NCBI GenBank assembly: GCA_942492115.1
Contig: CALODL010000012.1
Location: forward strand, 303,590-367,589
From: CALODL01 sp942492115
Lineage (GTDB): Bacteria; Planctomycetota; Phycisphaerae; UBA1845; CAIVHJ01
Length of the DNA: 64,000 nt
Reading direction: 5' to 3'
Within the stretch, counting starts at the first letter, position 1; each line of letters starts with the position of its first letter. Shown one piece after another: positions 1 through 8,200 of this stretch. Made by a program: the position numbers and the translations under genes. The notes beneath the pieces were generated by a model. It searched no databases. It saw only the letters and a program-made list of their open reading frames with translations, and was not told the DNA's origin.

Positions 1-535
1 GAGGCAGGCCAGTGGTCACATCGGGATCAGGCGCGCCCACGCGCGGGCGCCCGGCGTGTGCGCCGGGGGCCTTCTTCTGAACGGTCCGCGCCGGGGCTTT
101 CGCCCGACGGTGCTGTGCTGACGCGTGGTCGATACTCGCAACACACGACAGCACTACGATGAAACAGATACAGCGACAGCCCATGCTCAAACCCCTGCAG
201 GATTGCTTCGGTCGTTTACATCTATCAGACGCGTGTGATGGACGTCAGCGCAATGAAAACTGTCGCGTGAGAGCGACCTCCCTGCCGCAAGCCATGGTAC
301 CCACCGGTGCCATAACCCCGGTCCCCCAGGGTCGCGCTGACACGGACGTTCAGTATAGCTTGATGCCCATGGCCCGCAAAGAATCACCGCGGAAAACGCC
401 TCGAGAATGGGCGGCGCAACCTCTGTCCGTTAATGATGTTGGGAAATCCTGAGCCGCGCCGTGATGCAGTACGATGCGGAAACGCAGTTTCGAGGTGGCC
501 AGCCCGTGAAGACACACCAACCGCAGTCCGGTTAA
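1..535. other. Intergenic region downstream of gatB, no supported gene
   Basis: No reading frame here has family resemblance or a convincing ribosome site. Two overlapping GC-rich hairpins lie at 33-50 and 50-67; the second has a perfect 7-bp stem and is followed by a pyrimidine-rich stretch (positions 68-78), so it may terminate a plus-strand gene lying left of the window. From about 80 to 535 I see nothing I can name. Confidence 0.5.
50..78 (+). terminator. Possible terminator hairpin
   Basis: The arms CCCGGCG (50-56) and CGCCGGG (61-67) pair perfectly around a TGTG loop, followed by GGCCTTCTTCT. The tail is not a pure U tract, so this is a weak terminator call. It would serve a plus-strand gene whose body is outside the window. 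Confidence 0.3.
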
Positions 536-1993
536 TTAGAGCCCAAGCTTCTGCTCCAGGATCCGGCGTACGATTTGGGGAGCGGCCGAACCCCGTGACT
601 TCTGCATGACCTGCCCCTGCAGAAACCCGACCGATTTCTCCCATTTCTTGCCGCGCTCATTCACGATCGCAACCGCTTTGGGATTCCCCGCGATGGCCTC
701 GTCGACCAGTGCCTCGATCGCGGCGGTATCCTGAATTTGTTCGAGTCCGAGGTCGCTGACGAGTTGGCCTGGCGCGGTGCCCGTCTCGAGCATCTTGCTG
801 GACAACTTCGCTGCTGCGGTTGCGTTGATGCGGCCCGCCGATGTCATGTTGACCAACTCGGCCATGTGCGCTGGCGACACTCCAAGATCACCAACCGCCT
901 GGCCCGCGGCGTTGGCATGCTTCGACCAGAAACTGATGAAATGCTTACCGAGCGTGCGGGCATCGGCTCCGGCCGCCAGCGCCGCATCGAACAGGTCTGC
1001 GGTCGAGCGATCGGCAATGATCTGCCATGCGTCATCGACTCCGAGCTGACACGTTTCAACCAGGCGCTGACGTCGTGCGAGTGGCAATTCCGGGATCGTC
1101 GTTCGAATCTCCGCCAACTCCGCTTCGTCGAACGTGATCGGAACGAGGTCGGGATCGGGGAAATAGCGATAGTCGTGGGCTTCTTCCTTGCCGCGCTGGT
1201 AAACGGTGACCCCGCGATCATCGTCCCACCCGCGGTTCTCGCGCCCGCAGTTGACCAGCGTATAATCGTGGTCCTGCTCCCAGGTCGCTCGGTGGCGCTC
1301 GACTTCGAAATCGATCGCGTCACGCACGGCCTTGAAGCTGTTGAGATTCTTGATCTCGCAAATGGGCGTGGGGTACTCGACCCCATCGTGTGTAATCAGC
1401 AGATTCACATTGGGCTCGAAACGCATCTGGCCTTTCTGCATGCTGGCTTCGCTGACACCGAGGAACGTCACGAGGTGCTGCAGCTGTGTGCAGAATGCAT
1501 AGGCCTCCTCTGCACTCGCCAGGTCAGGCCGAGTCACGATTTCGAGCAGCGGTGTGCCCGCGCGATTCAAGTCAACCTGCGTCCCGGCGGGGCTGTCGTG
1601 CTGATTCTTGCCGGCGTCTTCTTCGAGATGGGCGCGGATGATACCCAATCGGTGGATCGTCCCCGCGACCTCGAATTCGAACGTTCCCTCGCCCGCAACG
1701 GGAAGATCGTATTGACTGATCTGGTAGTTCTTCGGCAGGTCAGGGTAGTAGTAGCTCTTGCGGTCCCACTTGGTAAACGACGCAATGGAACACCCCAGGG
1801 CCATACCTGTCCTGGCTGCCAGCACAACAGCGTCACGATTAATGACCGGCAAGGCGCCGGGTAAGCCGAGACACACCGGGCACGTTCGCGAATTGGGTGC
1901 CGCCCCGAATTCAACGCCACAGCGACAGAACATCTTTGTTGCTGTTGCCAACTGCACGTGGATTTCAAGTCCAATGAGCGTCTTGATCGTCAT
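536..1993 (-). CDS. gatB: Asp-tRNA(Asn)/Glu-tRNA(Gln) amidotransferase subunit B
   Basis: This 485-residue protein is the tRNA-binding kinase subunit of GatCAB, which converts mischarged Glu-tRNA(Gln) and/or Asp-tRNA(Asn) to the correct aminoacyl-tRNA in the cytoplasm. The N-terminus carries the family signature GLEIHVQL. It is followed by the paired cysteine motif (CRCG and CPVC) that binds zinc, the KSYYYPDLPKNYQISQYDLP core, and a C-terminal helical/YqeY-like tail ending in a QVMQKSRG segment. Length matches the usual 470-490 residues. GatA and GatC are not adjacent, so the operon is split. It reads leftwards and is the last gene before the window's left edge. Its start is ATG at 1993, about 100 bases downstream of the next minus-strand gene. 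Confidence 0.97.
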   Translation of the reverse strand: MTIKTLIGLEIHVQLATATKMFCRCGVEFGAAPNSRTCPVCLGLPGALPVINRDAVVLAARTGMALGCSIASFTKWDRKSYYYPDLPKNYQISQYDLPVAGEGTFEFEVAGTIHRLGIIRAHLEEDAGKNQHDSPAGTQVDLNRAGTPLLEIVTRPDLASAEEAYAFCTQLQHLVTFLGVSEASMQKGQMRFEPNVNLLITHDGVEYPTPICEIKNLNSFKAVRDAIDFEVERHRATWEQDHDYTLVNCGRENRGWDDDRGVTVYQRGKEEAHDYRYFPDPDLVPITFDEAELAEIRTTIPELPLARRQRLVETCQLGVDDAWQIIADRSTADLFDAALAAGADARTLGKHFISFWSKHANAAGQAVGDLGVSPAHMAELVNMTSAGRINATAAAKLSSKMLETGTAPGQLVSDLGLEQIQDTAAIEALVDEAIAGNPKAVAIVNERGKKWEKSVGFLQGQVMQKSRGSAAPQIVRRILEQKLGL

Positions 1994-2093
1994 AACGGTT
2001 ATTCAAGTGGTTGAACGGGAGTGAGTCAAATCGACGGGCCCACCGGCCGATGCCGAGAAACAGCTTCCCCGGACGCACGTGCAGCCGCCGGTC

Positions 2094-3002
2094 CTATTTC
2101 AGATTCAGCGCCGCCAGGAACTGGTCATCGATCTGACTGTCCTTGCGGAAGGCCTCGAACCGCTCCCAGGCCACATGGATTTTCTGACGACGAACATGGG
2201 TGTGAGTGGCCGCAAAAAACGCCTTCATGCGCTGCCTCAACTCGATGGTCGACCCGGCGACCCGCTCGGCCTGGGTGGTCTGAACGAGGACTTCGGTCAT
2301 GGCACTCAGCACGGCAGGCATGTATTCGTCGAACGGGATCTTGCGCGTGGTGCACCATTCCCGTGCCCGACTGAGAAACAGGCCCTCGAGCTGCGTCACC
2401 GCCTGGCCCAGCATGTCCGCGTGACCGTCGTAGAGCCCCGCGCCAGGCGGGAGTTCTTCGAACGTGACATCGCTCCGCGCCAGAAACGCGTCCGGAGCCA
2501 CGTGCAGCAGGCGCTCATCCAACTCGCGCCGGGTGCAGCGCAAGCACACCCGGCCGCGGCGCAAGAACAGTGTCCGCCGCGGGCGCGTGCCCGCTGGCAG
2601 CATGCCGATGACGCCGAGCCAGCGTGCGTGGCGCATGGGCAATTGGAATCCCAACTCGCTGGCCAGGCCAACGCCACCGTGCACGAGGTGCCGCGCGGTA
2701 TCCAGCTCGGCCGGGACCAGTCCCAGGTTTTCACGCATCTCGACGCTCAGGCGCTCGAATGCATCGGAAGCGATCGTCACGTGCCCCCAGGCATCCTTCA
2801 AGCCCATGGCCCACCGGTCCACCCAGTACGCGGCCATGACCAATTGATGGTCGGCCAGAACCCGGGCACACACGATCGCTGCCCGGCCGGTGACCGGCCA
2901 GTCATGGTTGATCAGACAGGCGTAAATCGCGTGAGGCTCGGCCGTGCGGTACGGCGACGCGGTCGCGGAAGAACGCAGAACTGGATTAGTTGAACCATCC
3001 AT
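2094..3002 (-). CDS. Hypothetical protein, 302 residues
   Basis: I do not recognise this family. The frame is open from ATG at 3002 to a stop at 2094. The protein is soluble-looking, with no signal peptide or membrane segment. It is rich in Arg, His and Ala, with a recognisable middle (HGGVGLASELGFQLP) and a short basic stretch with two cysteines (RRGRVCLRCTRREL, around residues 148-161). The C-terminal third is helical and charged (HVRRQKIHVAWERFEAF). It lies 100 bases upstream of gatB on the same strand and could share a transcript. The frame's codon use resembles its neighbours and the opposite-strand frames look like shadows, so I believe it is a real gene of unknown role. Confidence 0.6.
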   Translation of the reverse strand: MDGSTNPVLRSSATASPYRTAEPHAIYACLINHDWPVTGRAAIVCARVLADHQLVMAAYWVDRWAMGLKDAWGHVTIASDAFERLSVEMRENLGLVPAELDTARHLVHGGVGLASELGFQLPMRHARWLGVIGMLPAGTRPRRTLFLRRGRVCLRCTRRELDERLLHVAPDAFLARSDVTFEELPPGAGLYDGHADMLGQAVTQLEGLFLSRAREWCTTRKIPFDEYMPAVLSAMTEVLVQTTQAERVAGSTIELRQRMKAFFAATHTHVRRQKIHVAWERFEAFRKDSQIDDQFLAALNLK

Positions 3003-3079
3003 GGTCAGTGCAGCAGAACATCATAACGCAGTGGGGTTCGTGCGTCCCTGCTCAAAAAGAGTGTGCGCTCGGCGGCGTC

Positions 3080-3466
3080 TCAGGTACACTCCAGGGACCA
3101 GCGGTCCGCCGCAACGTGGGTCAGAGTGACCGCGCTCACGATCTCGGACGCCGACAACTGCAGGTGCCAGAGCTGTGAGTTTTGCACGACCACCCGGTAG
3201 GTTCCGTTGCACACACGCGTCACGACGCCGCGGCCTGAAGACACTGGCCCCTCGTATGTCAGATACGCCACCCGATGGTCCCCAATGCGAAAAGCCGATT
3301 GCACGGTCGCCGCTCGAGTGGGATCGTGGTATACTTTCCAGGTGGCCAGAGTTCCGTGATGTTCGAACATCACATCCCAATGTTCGCGGCCATGACCGAT
3401 GTGGTGCAGGATGACAAACCGCGTCGAGGATGGATTCGTATCTCGATCGAATGGAGTCGATGCCAT
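3080..3466 (-). CDS. Stand-alone LigD 3'-phosphoesterase-domain-like protein
   Basis: The 128-residue product resembles the phosphoesterase (PE) domain that, in bacterial LigD, trims 3' ends during DNA break repair. The segment RFVILHHIGHGREHWDVMFE aligns with the LigD pattern that supplies a metal-binding His and Asp (HWD here). HRVAYLTYEGPVSSGRG aligns with the HPxxYxxFEGxIPxGxYG motif, keeping its His. The Arg that normally follows HxDxR is Met here, so activity may be altered. There is no ligase or polymerase domain attached; single-domain relatives occur in planctomycetes. An upstream in-frame ATG (3571) would extend it into the divergent gene; I prefer 3466, whose start codon overlaps the divergent lipoprotein start by two bases. 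Confidence 0.7.
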   Translation of the reverse strand: MASTPFDRDTNPSSTRFVILHHIGHGREHWDVMFEHHGTLATWKVYHDPTRAATVQSAFRIGDHRVAYLTYEGPVSSGRGVVTRVCNGTYRVVVQNSQLWHLQLSASEIVSAVTLTHVAADRWSLECT

Positions 3467-4175
3467 GTTGCGTTCATACCCCGGGATCATCTCGTGTGCT
3501 GCGACCGCCCTGCTGGTCGCAGGTTGTGCCCCCAGTTTCAAGCAATATCGCTCGGAAGGCCAGAAACTCATGGCCGAAGGGCGCTACAACGCGGCGTTGT
3601 ATCAGCTGCGGACAGCCCGGAACATGGTCCCCGAGCACAGCTGGAATCTCTGCGACATGGCCCAGTGTCACATGGCGCTGGCTGAAGAAGCCGGCGCTCG
3701 GCAGGATGACCGCGCGGAACTGCGTGAGCTGGATCGCGCCATCGCCTGTTACAAGCGGGCTCTGCGGTCTTTTCCCGGCATGCCCACCGCCCTGCGCGGC
3801 ATGAACCATGCGCTCGAAGTCCGCGGCGATTCCGATGAAGCGTTGGAATCGGCGCGCTGGGCCAGCGAAATCGTCGGCCCCTCGGCAGCCCAGCAGTTGT
3901 TCCTGGCCCGCGAATACGCGGAGCGCGGCGATGCAGATCAGGCGCTGCTGTGTTATCGCCAGGCTGTCGCCATGGAACCGACCAATCCTACCGCCCACTG
4001 GGCGCTGGGCATGTTCTACCTGACGCTCGACCGCCGCTCGGATGGGGTCGAGCACCTGCAAACTGCCTACCGCCTGGACCCGACACGGATGTACATCGCT
4101 GACCGACTCGAGCTGATGGGTGTCGAAGTCGACACACCGGCCCACCTCGAGCCGGAGTTGGCCACCGGCAAGTAA
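3465..4175 (+). CDS. TPR-repeat lipoprotein
   Basis: A 236-residue exported protein. The chosen start (ATG 3465, with GGAG about 9 bases upstream) gives a lipoprotein signal peptide: a short basic N-terminus, a hydrophobic core, then LLVAGC with a lipobox cysteine near residue 20. The mature part is made of tetratricopeptide-like helical pairs (for example GRYNAALYQLRTARNMVPEH, then repeats spaced about 34-37 residues up to residue 210). Such proteins are scaffolds in the periplasm; a specific partner cannot be read from the sequence. It is transcribed away from the PE-domain gene, with which it shares overlapping start codons, and converges on hemW. Confidence 0.75.
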   Translation: MLRSYPGIISCAATALLVAGCAPSFKQYRSEGQKLMAEGRYNAALYQLRTARNMVPEHSWNLCDMAQCHMALAEEAGARQDDRAELRELDRAIACYKRALRSFPGMPTALRGMNHALEVRGDSDEALESARWASEIVGPSAAQQLFLAREYAERGDADQALLCYRQAVAMEPTNPTAHWALGMFYLTLDRRSDGVEHLQTAYRLDPTRMYIADRLELMGVEVDTPAHLEPELATGK

Positions 4176-4202
4176 TCGCTGCCGGGCTCCAGGCGATTCT
4201 CC

Positions 4203-5330
4203 TCACGCGATGAACTCACGGATGACGCGATCCGCAACCAGCATTCCTGCGGGCGTCAACCTGATGTACTCCCCCGAAGACTCGAGCAGCCCTTCTCCCG
4301 TGAAACGGGAGATCTGGTTGCGGTACAGAGTCCGCGGATCAAGGCCGACGAGGGTCTTGAACAGCTCCACGTCAATGCCGCGATTCATACGCAACTGCAG
4401 CATGGCTGTCTCACCACCGCGGGCTGCGCCCTCGAGTCGCTCGTGATCGCGCGTGGCCTCCCCCTGAGAATTGATGTCCGCGACGTAGGTGTCGATGTGC
4501 GCGACATTGCGGCAGCGTTCGCCACTGAGATAGCTGGCCGCCGAAGGCCCGATACCCAGGTAGGCATGATTGTGCCAATACACCAGGTTGTGCCGGCAGG
4601 CCATGCCCGGCCGGGCAAAGTTGCTGATCTCATACTGCTCGAATCCGTTGGTGGAAAGATAATCGACCGTCCACAAATACATGTCGGCCTCGAGCTCGTT
4701 GTCGCAACGATGGATCGCGCCACTCTCGAGCCGGGCAGTCAACGGCGTCTCCGGCTCGTACATCAATCCGTAACATGACAGGTGATCGGTTTCAAAATCG
4801 ACTGCGCGGCGCAGGGTGTCTTTCCAGCTGGCCAGCGTCTGGCCGGGAATGCCGAAGATCAGGTCGAGATTGATCTCTTCGACGCCGCCGTCACGCGCGA
4901 CCCGCAGGCTCGGTGCGATGTCGTCCGGATCATGCAGGCGTTCGAGCACATGGAGATCGTGACGGTTGAGTGATTGCCCACCGAACGACATCCGCCGCAC
5001 ACCACTGCCGACGAGAATTGCAATCTTCTCGTCATCGACTGTTGCAGGGTTGGCCTCGACCGTGAACTCGGGGGCTCCCTGTGCACAGTGCGCAAGCCGC
5101 TGAAACAGCGTACGCAGATCATCCAGCGGCAGAACGGTCGGGGTGCCGCCGCCGACGAAAATGGTTTCGAAACGCTCGATTCCGGCAGCGCGATGATCGA
5201 GTTCATCGACCAATGCTCTCACGAGTGGCGTGGTCTGCCGATCGCCCAGCGGGATGGAATAGAAATCGCAATAACCGCACTTGGTATCGCAAAACGGAAC
5301 ATGGACATACAGGCCTGTCATGGACACCAT
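4203..5330 (-). CDS. hemW: Radical SAM heme chaperone HemW
   Basis: About 375 residues. Near the N-terminus is the radical SAM cluster motif CDTKCGYCDF (three cysteines in CxxxCxxC), preceded by GLYVHVPF, typical of HemW rather than HemN. The glycine-rich SAM segment FVGGGTPTVLP and the EANPATV and RMSFGGQS motifs follow. The C-terminus ends in the winged-helix-like region (GLLESSGEYIRLTPAGMLVADRVI). HemW inserts heme into target proteins and has no coproporphyrinogen oxidase activity in tested family members. The start could be ATG 5330 or ATG 5321; neither has a clear Shine-Dalgarno. The long N-terminal extension to 5432 lacks family similarity and was rejected. It converges with the TPR lipoprotein gene, 27 bases apart. 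Confidence 0.93.
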   Translation of the reverse strand: MVSMTGLYVHVPFCDTKCGYCDFYSIPLGDRQTTPLVRALVDELDHRAAGIERFETIFVGGGTPTVLPLDDLRTLFQRLAHCAQGAPEFTVEANPATVDDEKIAILVGSGVRRMSFGGQSLNRHDLHVLERLHDPDDIAPSLRVARDGGVEEINLDLIFGIPGQTLASWKDTLRRAVDFETDHLSCYGLMYEPETPLTARLESGAIHRCDNELEADMYLWTVDYLSTNGFEQYEISNFARPGMACRHNLVYWHNHAYLGIGPSAASYLSGERCRNVAHIDTYVADINSQGEATRDHERLEGAARGGETAMLQLRMNRGIDVELFKTLVGLDPRTLYRNQISRFTGEGLLESSGEYIRLTPAGMLVADRVIREFIA

Positions 5331-5446
5331 TGTAGCCCGTCCGGGAGATGGCGTCCCCTCGCACGGGGCCCGGTCAATACGCTCCCGAATCCGAGGCCCC
5401 TCACACGGTCGCCCATGGTGGACGCGGTGCACACCCCTCGGATGTC

Positions 5447-6256
5447 CTACAGCTTACGGATGAGCATGACATCCGACAGCGTGCTGCCGTTCTCATAGGT
5501 GGCCACGACACTGAAGCGCAGTTCGTACGGGAAGAGGAACAAGTCCGGAATCCGAATAGTTGCCATGCCCTCTTCGAGGTGGGTCAGCTGAACCTGATCG
5601 GCGGCGAGGACATTGTCCGGATCGGCGATCCACTCGATGGAGACCGGCTGCGTACCACTGATCTCGGGAATCAACTCGATAATCGACCCCACCTGAAAAA
5701 CCTGCAACTCGCACGTGACCATCGAGCACGCCCGAACCAGCGCGTCATCCGGCGCCGCGATCTCGTTGGTTTCCACGCGCAGTGTCCGCTGATCCATCAG
5801 CTGCTGTGATGTTGCCAGATCCGTCGCAACAAGCGTGACCGTCACAGATCCTGCGGCCAGGGCAGTCAGAAGCGGCGCTGCGCCCATGGGATCCTCGAGT
5901 TCGGCGACATGGGCCGGTGCAACCGACCACTGATAGTCGACCTCGCCGCGCGCACCTTCAACGGTGGTGCCCAAACGCACGAGATCGCCCTCGAAGAGGC
6001 TGAAGACGTCGGGGCGCACCGTAATCATCGCACTGAACGGCACCGCACCGCCTGAACCGCCGGATCCCCCACTCCCGCCGCCACCGGTCGGTGTCCCGCC
6101 GCCAGAGCCGCCCGTTCCACTCCCGGAGCCACCGCCGGTCGGAGTTTCATCATCGCCGGCCGGCGGGGCAACCCCACCGCCGCACCCGGCACCTGACGTC
6201 AGGAGGACGCACGACATCAGCACCAACAGATTGCGAAGCATGGATTTGTCGCTCAT
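5447..6256 (-). CDS. Lipoprotein with Gly/Ser linker and Ig-like domains
   Basis: The 269-residue product begins with a signal peptide and a lipobox (LLTSGAGC, cysteine near residue 25). A low-complexity linker of Gly, Ser, Thr and Pro follows, about 45 residues long and encoded by near-repeats at 6050-6180. The rest is beta-rich with two probable Ig/PKD-like domains (VYDYQW-like segment VDYQWSVAP and VSIEWIADPDN). This is the architecture of a surface or periplasmic adhesin-type lipoprotein. No enzyme motif is visible. The linker's repeated codons make its length prone to slippage. ATG 6256 is used; ATG 6241 is a possible alternative. Confidence 0.7.
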   Translation of the reverse strand: MSDKSMLRNLLVLMSCVLLTSGAGCGGGVAPPAGDDETPTGGGSGSGTGGSGGGTPTGGGGSGGSGGSGGAVPFSAMITVRPDVFSLFEGDLVRLGTTVEGARGEVDYQWSVAPAHVAELEDPMGAAPLLTALAAGSVTVTLVATDLATSQQLMDQRTLRVETNEIAAPDDALVRACSMVTCELQVFQVGSIIELIPEISGTQPVSIEWIADPDNVLAADQVQLTHLEEGMATIRIPDLFLFPYELRFSVVATYENGSTLSDVMLIRKL

Positions 6257-6355
6257 GCGGATATTCTAGGCGCGACACGGTGTCCGTTCCATGCCCTGAC
6301 CGGTTGCCCGGCGCCCGCCCACGAATCAGTCCGACCGTGCTCGAAAACAGCGGCG

Positions 6356-7333
6356 TCATTCCGTCGGTTCACGCCACGGAAACTGCGGTTCACGGCCCGC
6401 CAGGACAGCGATGACATCGGCGACCACTTCGTTCATGCCCACCTGGGCCGCGGCCGTCCGCGCACCGATGTGCGGTGTGAGCAGGCAGTTCGGCGCGCTC
6501 ATGAGCGGATGGTCGGCCGGCAGGGGTTCCGGCTCGAACACGTCAAGGGCGCATCCACCGAGCGTCCCGGCGGTCAAGGCAGCAGCCACGGCGGCGCCGT
6601 CGACGACCGCCCCCCGAGAACTGTTGACCAATAGCGCATCGGGTTTCATCCGGGCCAGCTGCCGCCTATCGATCATCCTGCGCGTCGCCGGTGTCAGGGG
6701 CACATGCAGCGTGATCACGTCGGCGCGTGCGCAAAGTTCTTCCAGGCTCAACGGGGTCGCCGAACAGGCCGGGCGCGCCTGCGAATCAATGTCGTGATAG
6801 AGGATCGGACAACCGAATCCCTGATGGGCGATGGCTGCGACCCGCTGACCGATGCGCCCGCAACCGATGATCCCGAAGGTCAGCTCGCTCAATTGTCGGC
6901 CGCCCGCCTCCCCGCGCCCGTCGAAGAAGCGGCCTTCCATCATCAAGTCACGAGCGGGCATCAACCGTCGCGACAGCGCCGTGGTCGTGGCGATGACCCA
7001 CTCGGCCACCGCCTGCGTTGCGGCCGCCGGGCAATAGACCACGGTCACCCCGCAATCCGCGGCGGCCCGGGTATCGATGTTCTCCAAGCCGACACCCGCA
7101 CGACCAATGACGCGTAAGTTCGGCGCGGCCGCCATCAGCTCCGCTGTGACCCGTGTGTACGTCCTGACGACCAGAGCCGCGCATTCGCTCACGGCCGCAA
7201 AGACCGCGTCGTCGGTGCATGACTGGAGCGCGGTCACCACCCCCACGGCGCGCAATCGGGCGAGGGCATCATCCGAGAGCTGTTCGGTTACGACGATATG
7301 AGGTCTTCGCATGCGTGCATGATGGAAAGGCAT
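6356..7333 (-). CDS. D-2-hydroxyacid dehydrogenase, phosphoglycerate dehydrogenase-like
   Basis: The 325-residue protein has the NAD-binding motif GCGRIGQRVA preceded by the family's catalytic-domain segment AAPNLRVIGRAGVGLENID. The catalytic arginine region NSSRGAVVDG and the acid/His region (DVFEPEPLP, then LTPHIGARTAAA) complete the D-isomer dehydrogenase fold. It therefore reduces a 2-keto acid or oxidises a D-2-hydroxy acid, and the best match by eye is the short, ACT-less form of 3-phosphoglycerate dehydrogenase in serine synthesis. Glyoxylate or hydroxypyruvate reductases share these motifs, so the substrate is uncertain. ATG 7312 (MRRPHIV) is an alternative start. Confidence 0.88.
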   Translation of the reverse strand: MPFHHARMRRPHIVVTEQLSDDALARLRAVGVVTALQSCTDDAVFAAVSECAALVVRTYTRVTAELMAAAPNLRVIGRAGVGLENIDTRAAADCGVTVVYCPAAATQAVAEWVIATTTALSRRLMPARDLMMEGRFFDGRGEAGGRQLSELTFGIIGCGRIGQRVAAIAHQGFGCPILYHDIDSQARPACSATPLSLEELCARADVITLHVPLTPATRRMIDRRQLARMKPDALLVNSSRGAVVDGAAVAAALTAGTLGGCALDVFEPEPLPADHPLMSAPNCLLTPHIGARTAAAQVGMNEVVADVIAVLAGREPQFPWREPTE

Positions 7334-7428
7334 CGTTCACCGGTCAACCCACGCAGGGTTGGAAGGCTCTGACCATCATGGTCTTCCGTTGGACGCTCAA
7401 CCATTCACCATTTTTCCTCGCCCGCTGA

Positions 7429-7457
7429 TTGACGTTCGGCCGATGTTAGGGCACAAT
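7429..7457 (+). promoter_or_regulatory. Candidate lexA promoter
   Basis: TTGACG at 7429-7434 and CACAAT at 7452-7457 are separated by 17 bases, a good housekeeping-type promoter pointing towards lexA. Transcription would start near 7464, giving a leader of almost 490 bases. The -10 element lies inside the palindrome at 7445-7469. Confidence 0.55.
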
Positions 7458-7469
7458 GGAGGCCCTAAC
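7445..7469. promoter_or_regulatory. Perfect palindrome over lexA promoter, candidate operator
   Basis: GTTAGGGC (7445-7452) and GCCCTAAC (7462-7469) are exact inverted repeats with a 9-base spacer. They overlap the -10 box and predicted start site of the lexA promoter, where a dimeric repressor would block RNA polymerase. A LexA box (autoregulation) is the natural guess, but no known LexA consensus I recall matches it. Confidence 0.5.
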
Positions 7470-7570
7470 AAATGGCTAACCTGGTATTGGAATGGATGCC
7501 TTCAGCGGGTTGCAATCAGCGCCAGGTCGTGCCGCAGCACTGGGATAGGGACCGCACGAAAGGAGGCCGA

Positions 7571-8200
7571 ATGGCCCAATCGACCCCAGGCGCGGAAGAC
7601 CGCACGGCAAACGACAATCGACCCGAACACGGCACACTGTTGTGCGATGAAGAACTCCCACTTTGTATTTTGGGCCCGGGCGGATCCTACAGCCGTCCTT
7701 GGCCAGCTCACGCCTGCGATGCCGCCCGCAACGCATGGCCCGCGTGGATGGTGCGTTTCGCTACCCACGTCGCGCAGCGTGCACGTTGCGCAATCCGTTG
7801 TCTGCAAGCCGGCATGCCTTCGGCGGCGATTGACTCCCGTCGCCTCGTGGCCCTGGCTGCAACCCACGCCGGCAAGGCATCCAGAAACCGCAACGTCGCG
7901 CTTTCCGGAGGGGAGAGCGGCCTTGCCCTAGGACTGGAGGGTCCTGATCATGACCAAACGACGCGAATCTCAAGCTCGGCGCCGCTTGACGCCGCGACAA
8001 GTCGAAATCCTGACCCGCATCCGGGATTGTCAGCAAGCTCGCGGGTACTCCCCGACGATGCAGGAACTGGCCGACGGCATGAAGATCTCCAAGGTCACCG
8101 TGTTCGAACACGTCGAAACACTCGTCGGGAAAGGCCTTCTGCGGAGGTTGCCACACAAGGCACGCTCTTTGGAGTTGACGGCGCGTGTGGATCTACCTGA
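7571..8200 (+). CDS. Possible upstream ORF overlapping lexA
   Basis: ATG 7571 is preceded by a near-perfect Shine-Dalgarno (AAAGGAGG at 7559-7566, spacer 4). The frame stays open for 209 codons, the last 250 bases out of frame inside lexA. The first 110 codons have ordinary GC-ending codon use and encode a Cys/Trp/His-containing peptide (LPLCILGPGGSYSRPWPAHA) that I do not recognise. Such a long out-of-frame overlap with lexA is unusual, so either only the first part matters (for instance as a translated leader) or the frame is fortuitous. Low confidence. Confidence 0.28.
   Translation: MAQSTPGAEDRTANDNRPEHGTLLCDEELPLCILGPGGSYSRPWPAHACDAARNAWPAWMVRFATHVAQRARCAIRCLQAGMPSAAIDSRRLVALAATHAGKASRNRNVALSGGESGLALGLEGPDHDQTTRISSSAPLDAATSRNPDPHPGLSASSRVLPDDAGTGRRHEDLQGHRVRTRRNTRRERPSAEVATQGTLFGVDGACGST

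Larger units (their letters stand above)
7334..7949. other. Long lexA leader region
   Basis: This 616-base stretch separates the divergent dehydrogenase and lexA. It contains a well-formed sigma-70-type promoter (7429-7457), a perfect palindrome over its -10 element (7445-7469) and a possible ORF starting at 7571 behind a strong Shine-Dalgarno. No other feature is evident. Confidence 0.6.

Noticed and set aside
159..452. 97-codon frame in the left intergenic region
   Set aside because: No ribosome site, no recognisable motif, and low-complexity amino acid pattern unlike the neighbours.
737..1864. Long plus-strand frame (375 codons) opposite gatB
   Set aside because: It lies wholly antisense to a clear gatB and has no family resemblance; it is a shadow of high-GC coding sequence.
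5964..6269. Pro-rich frame opposite the Gly/Ser-rich lipoprotein
   Set aside because: It is the complement of glycine codons in the linker, with no start support.
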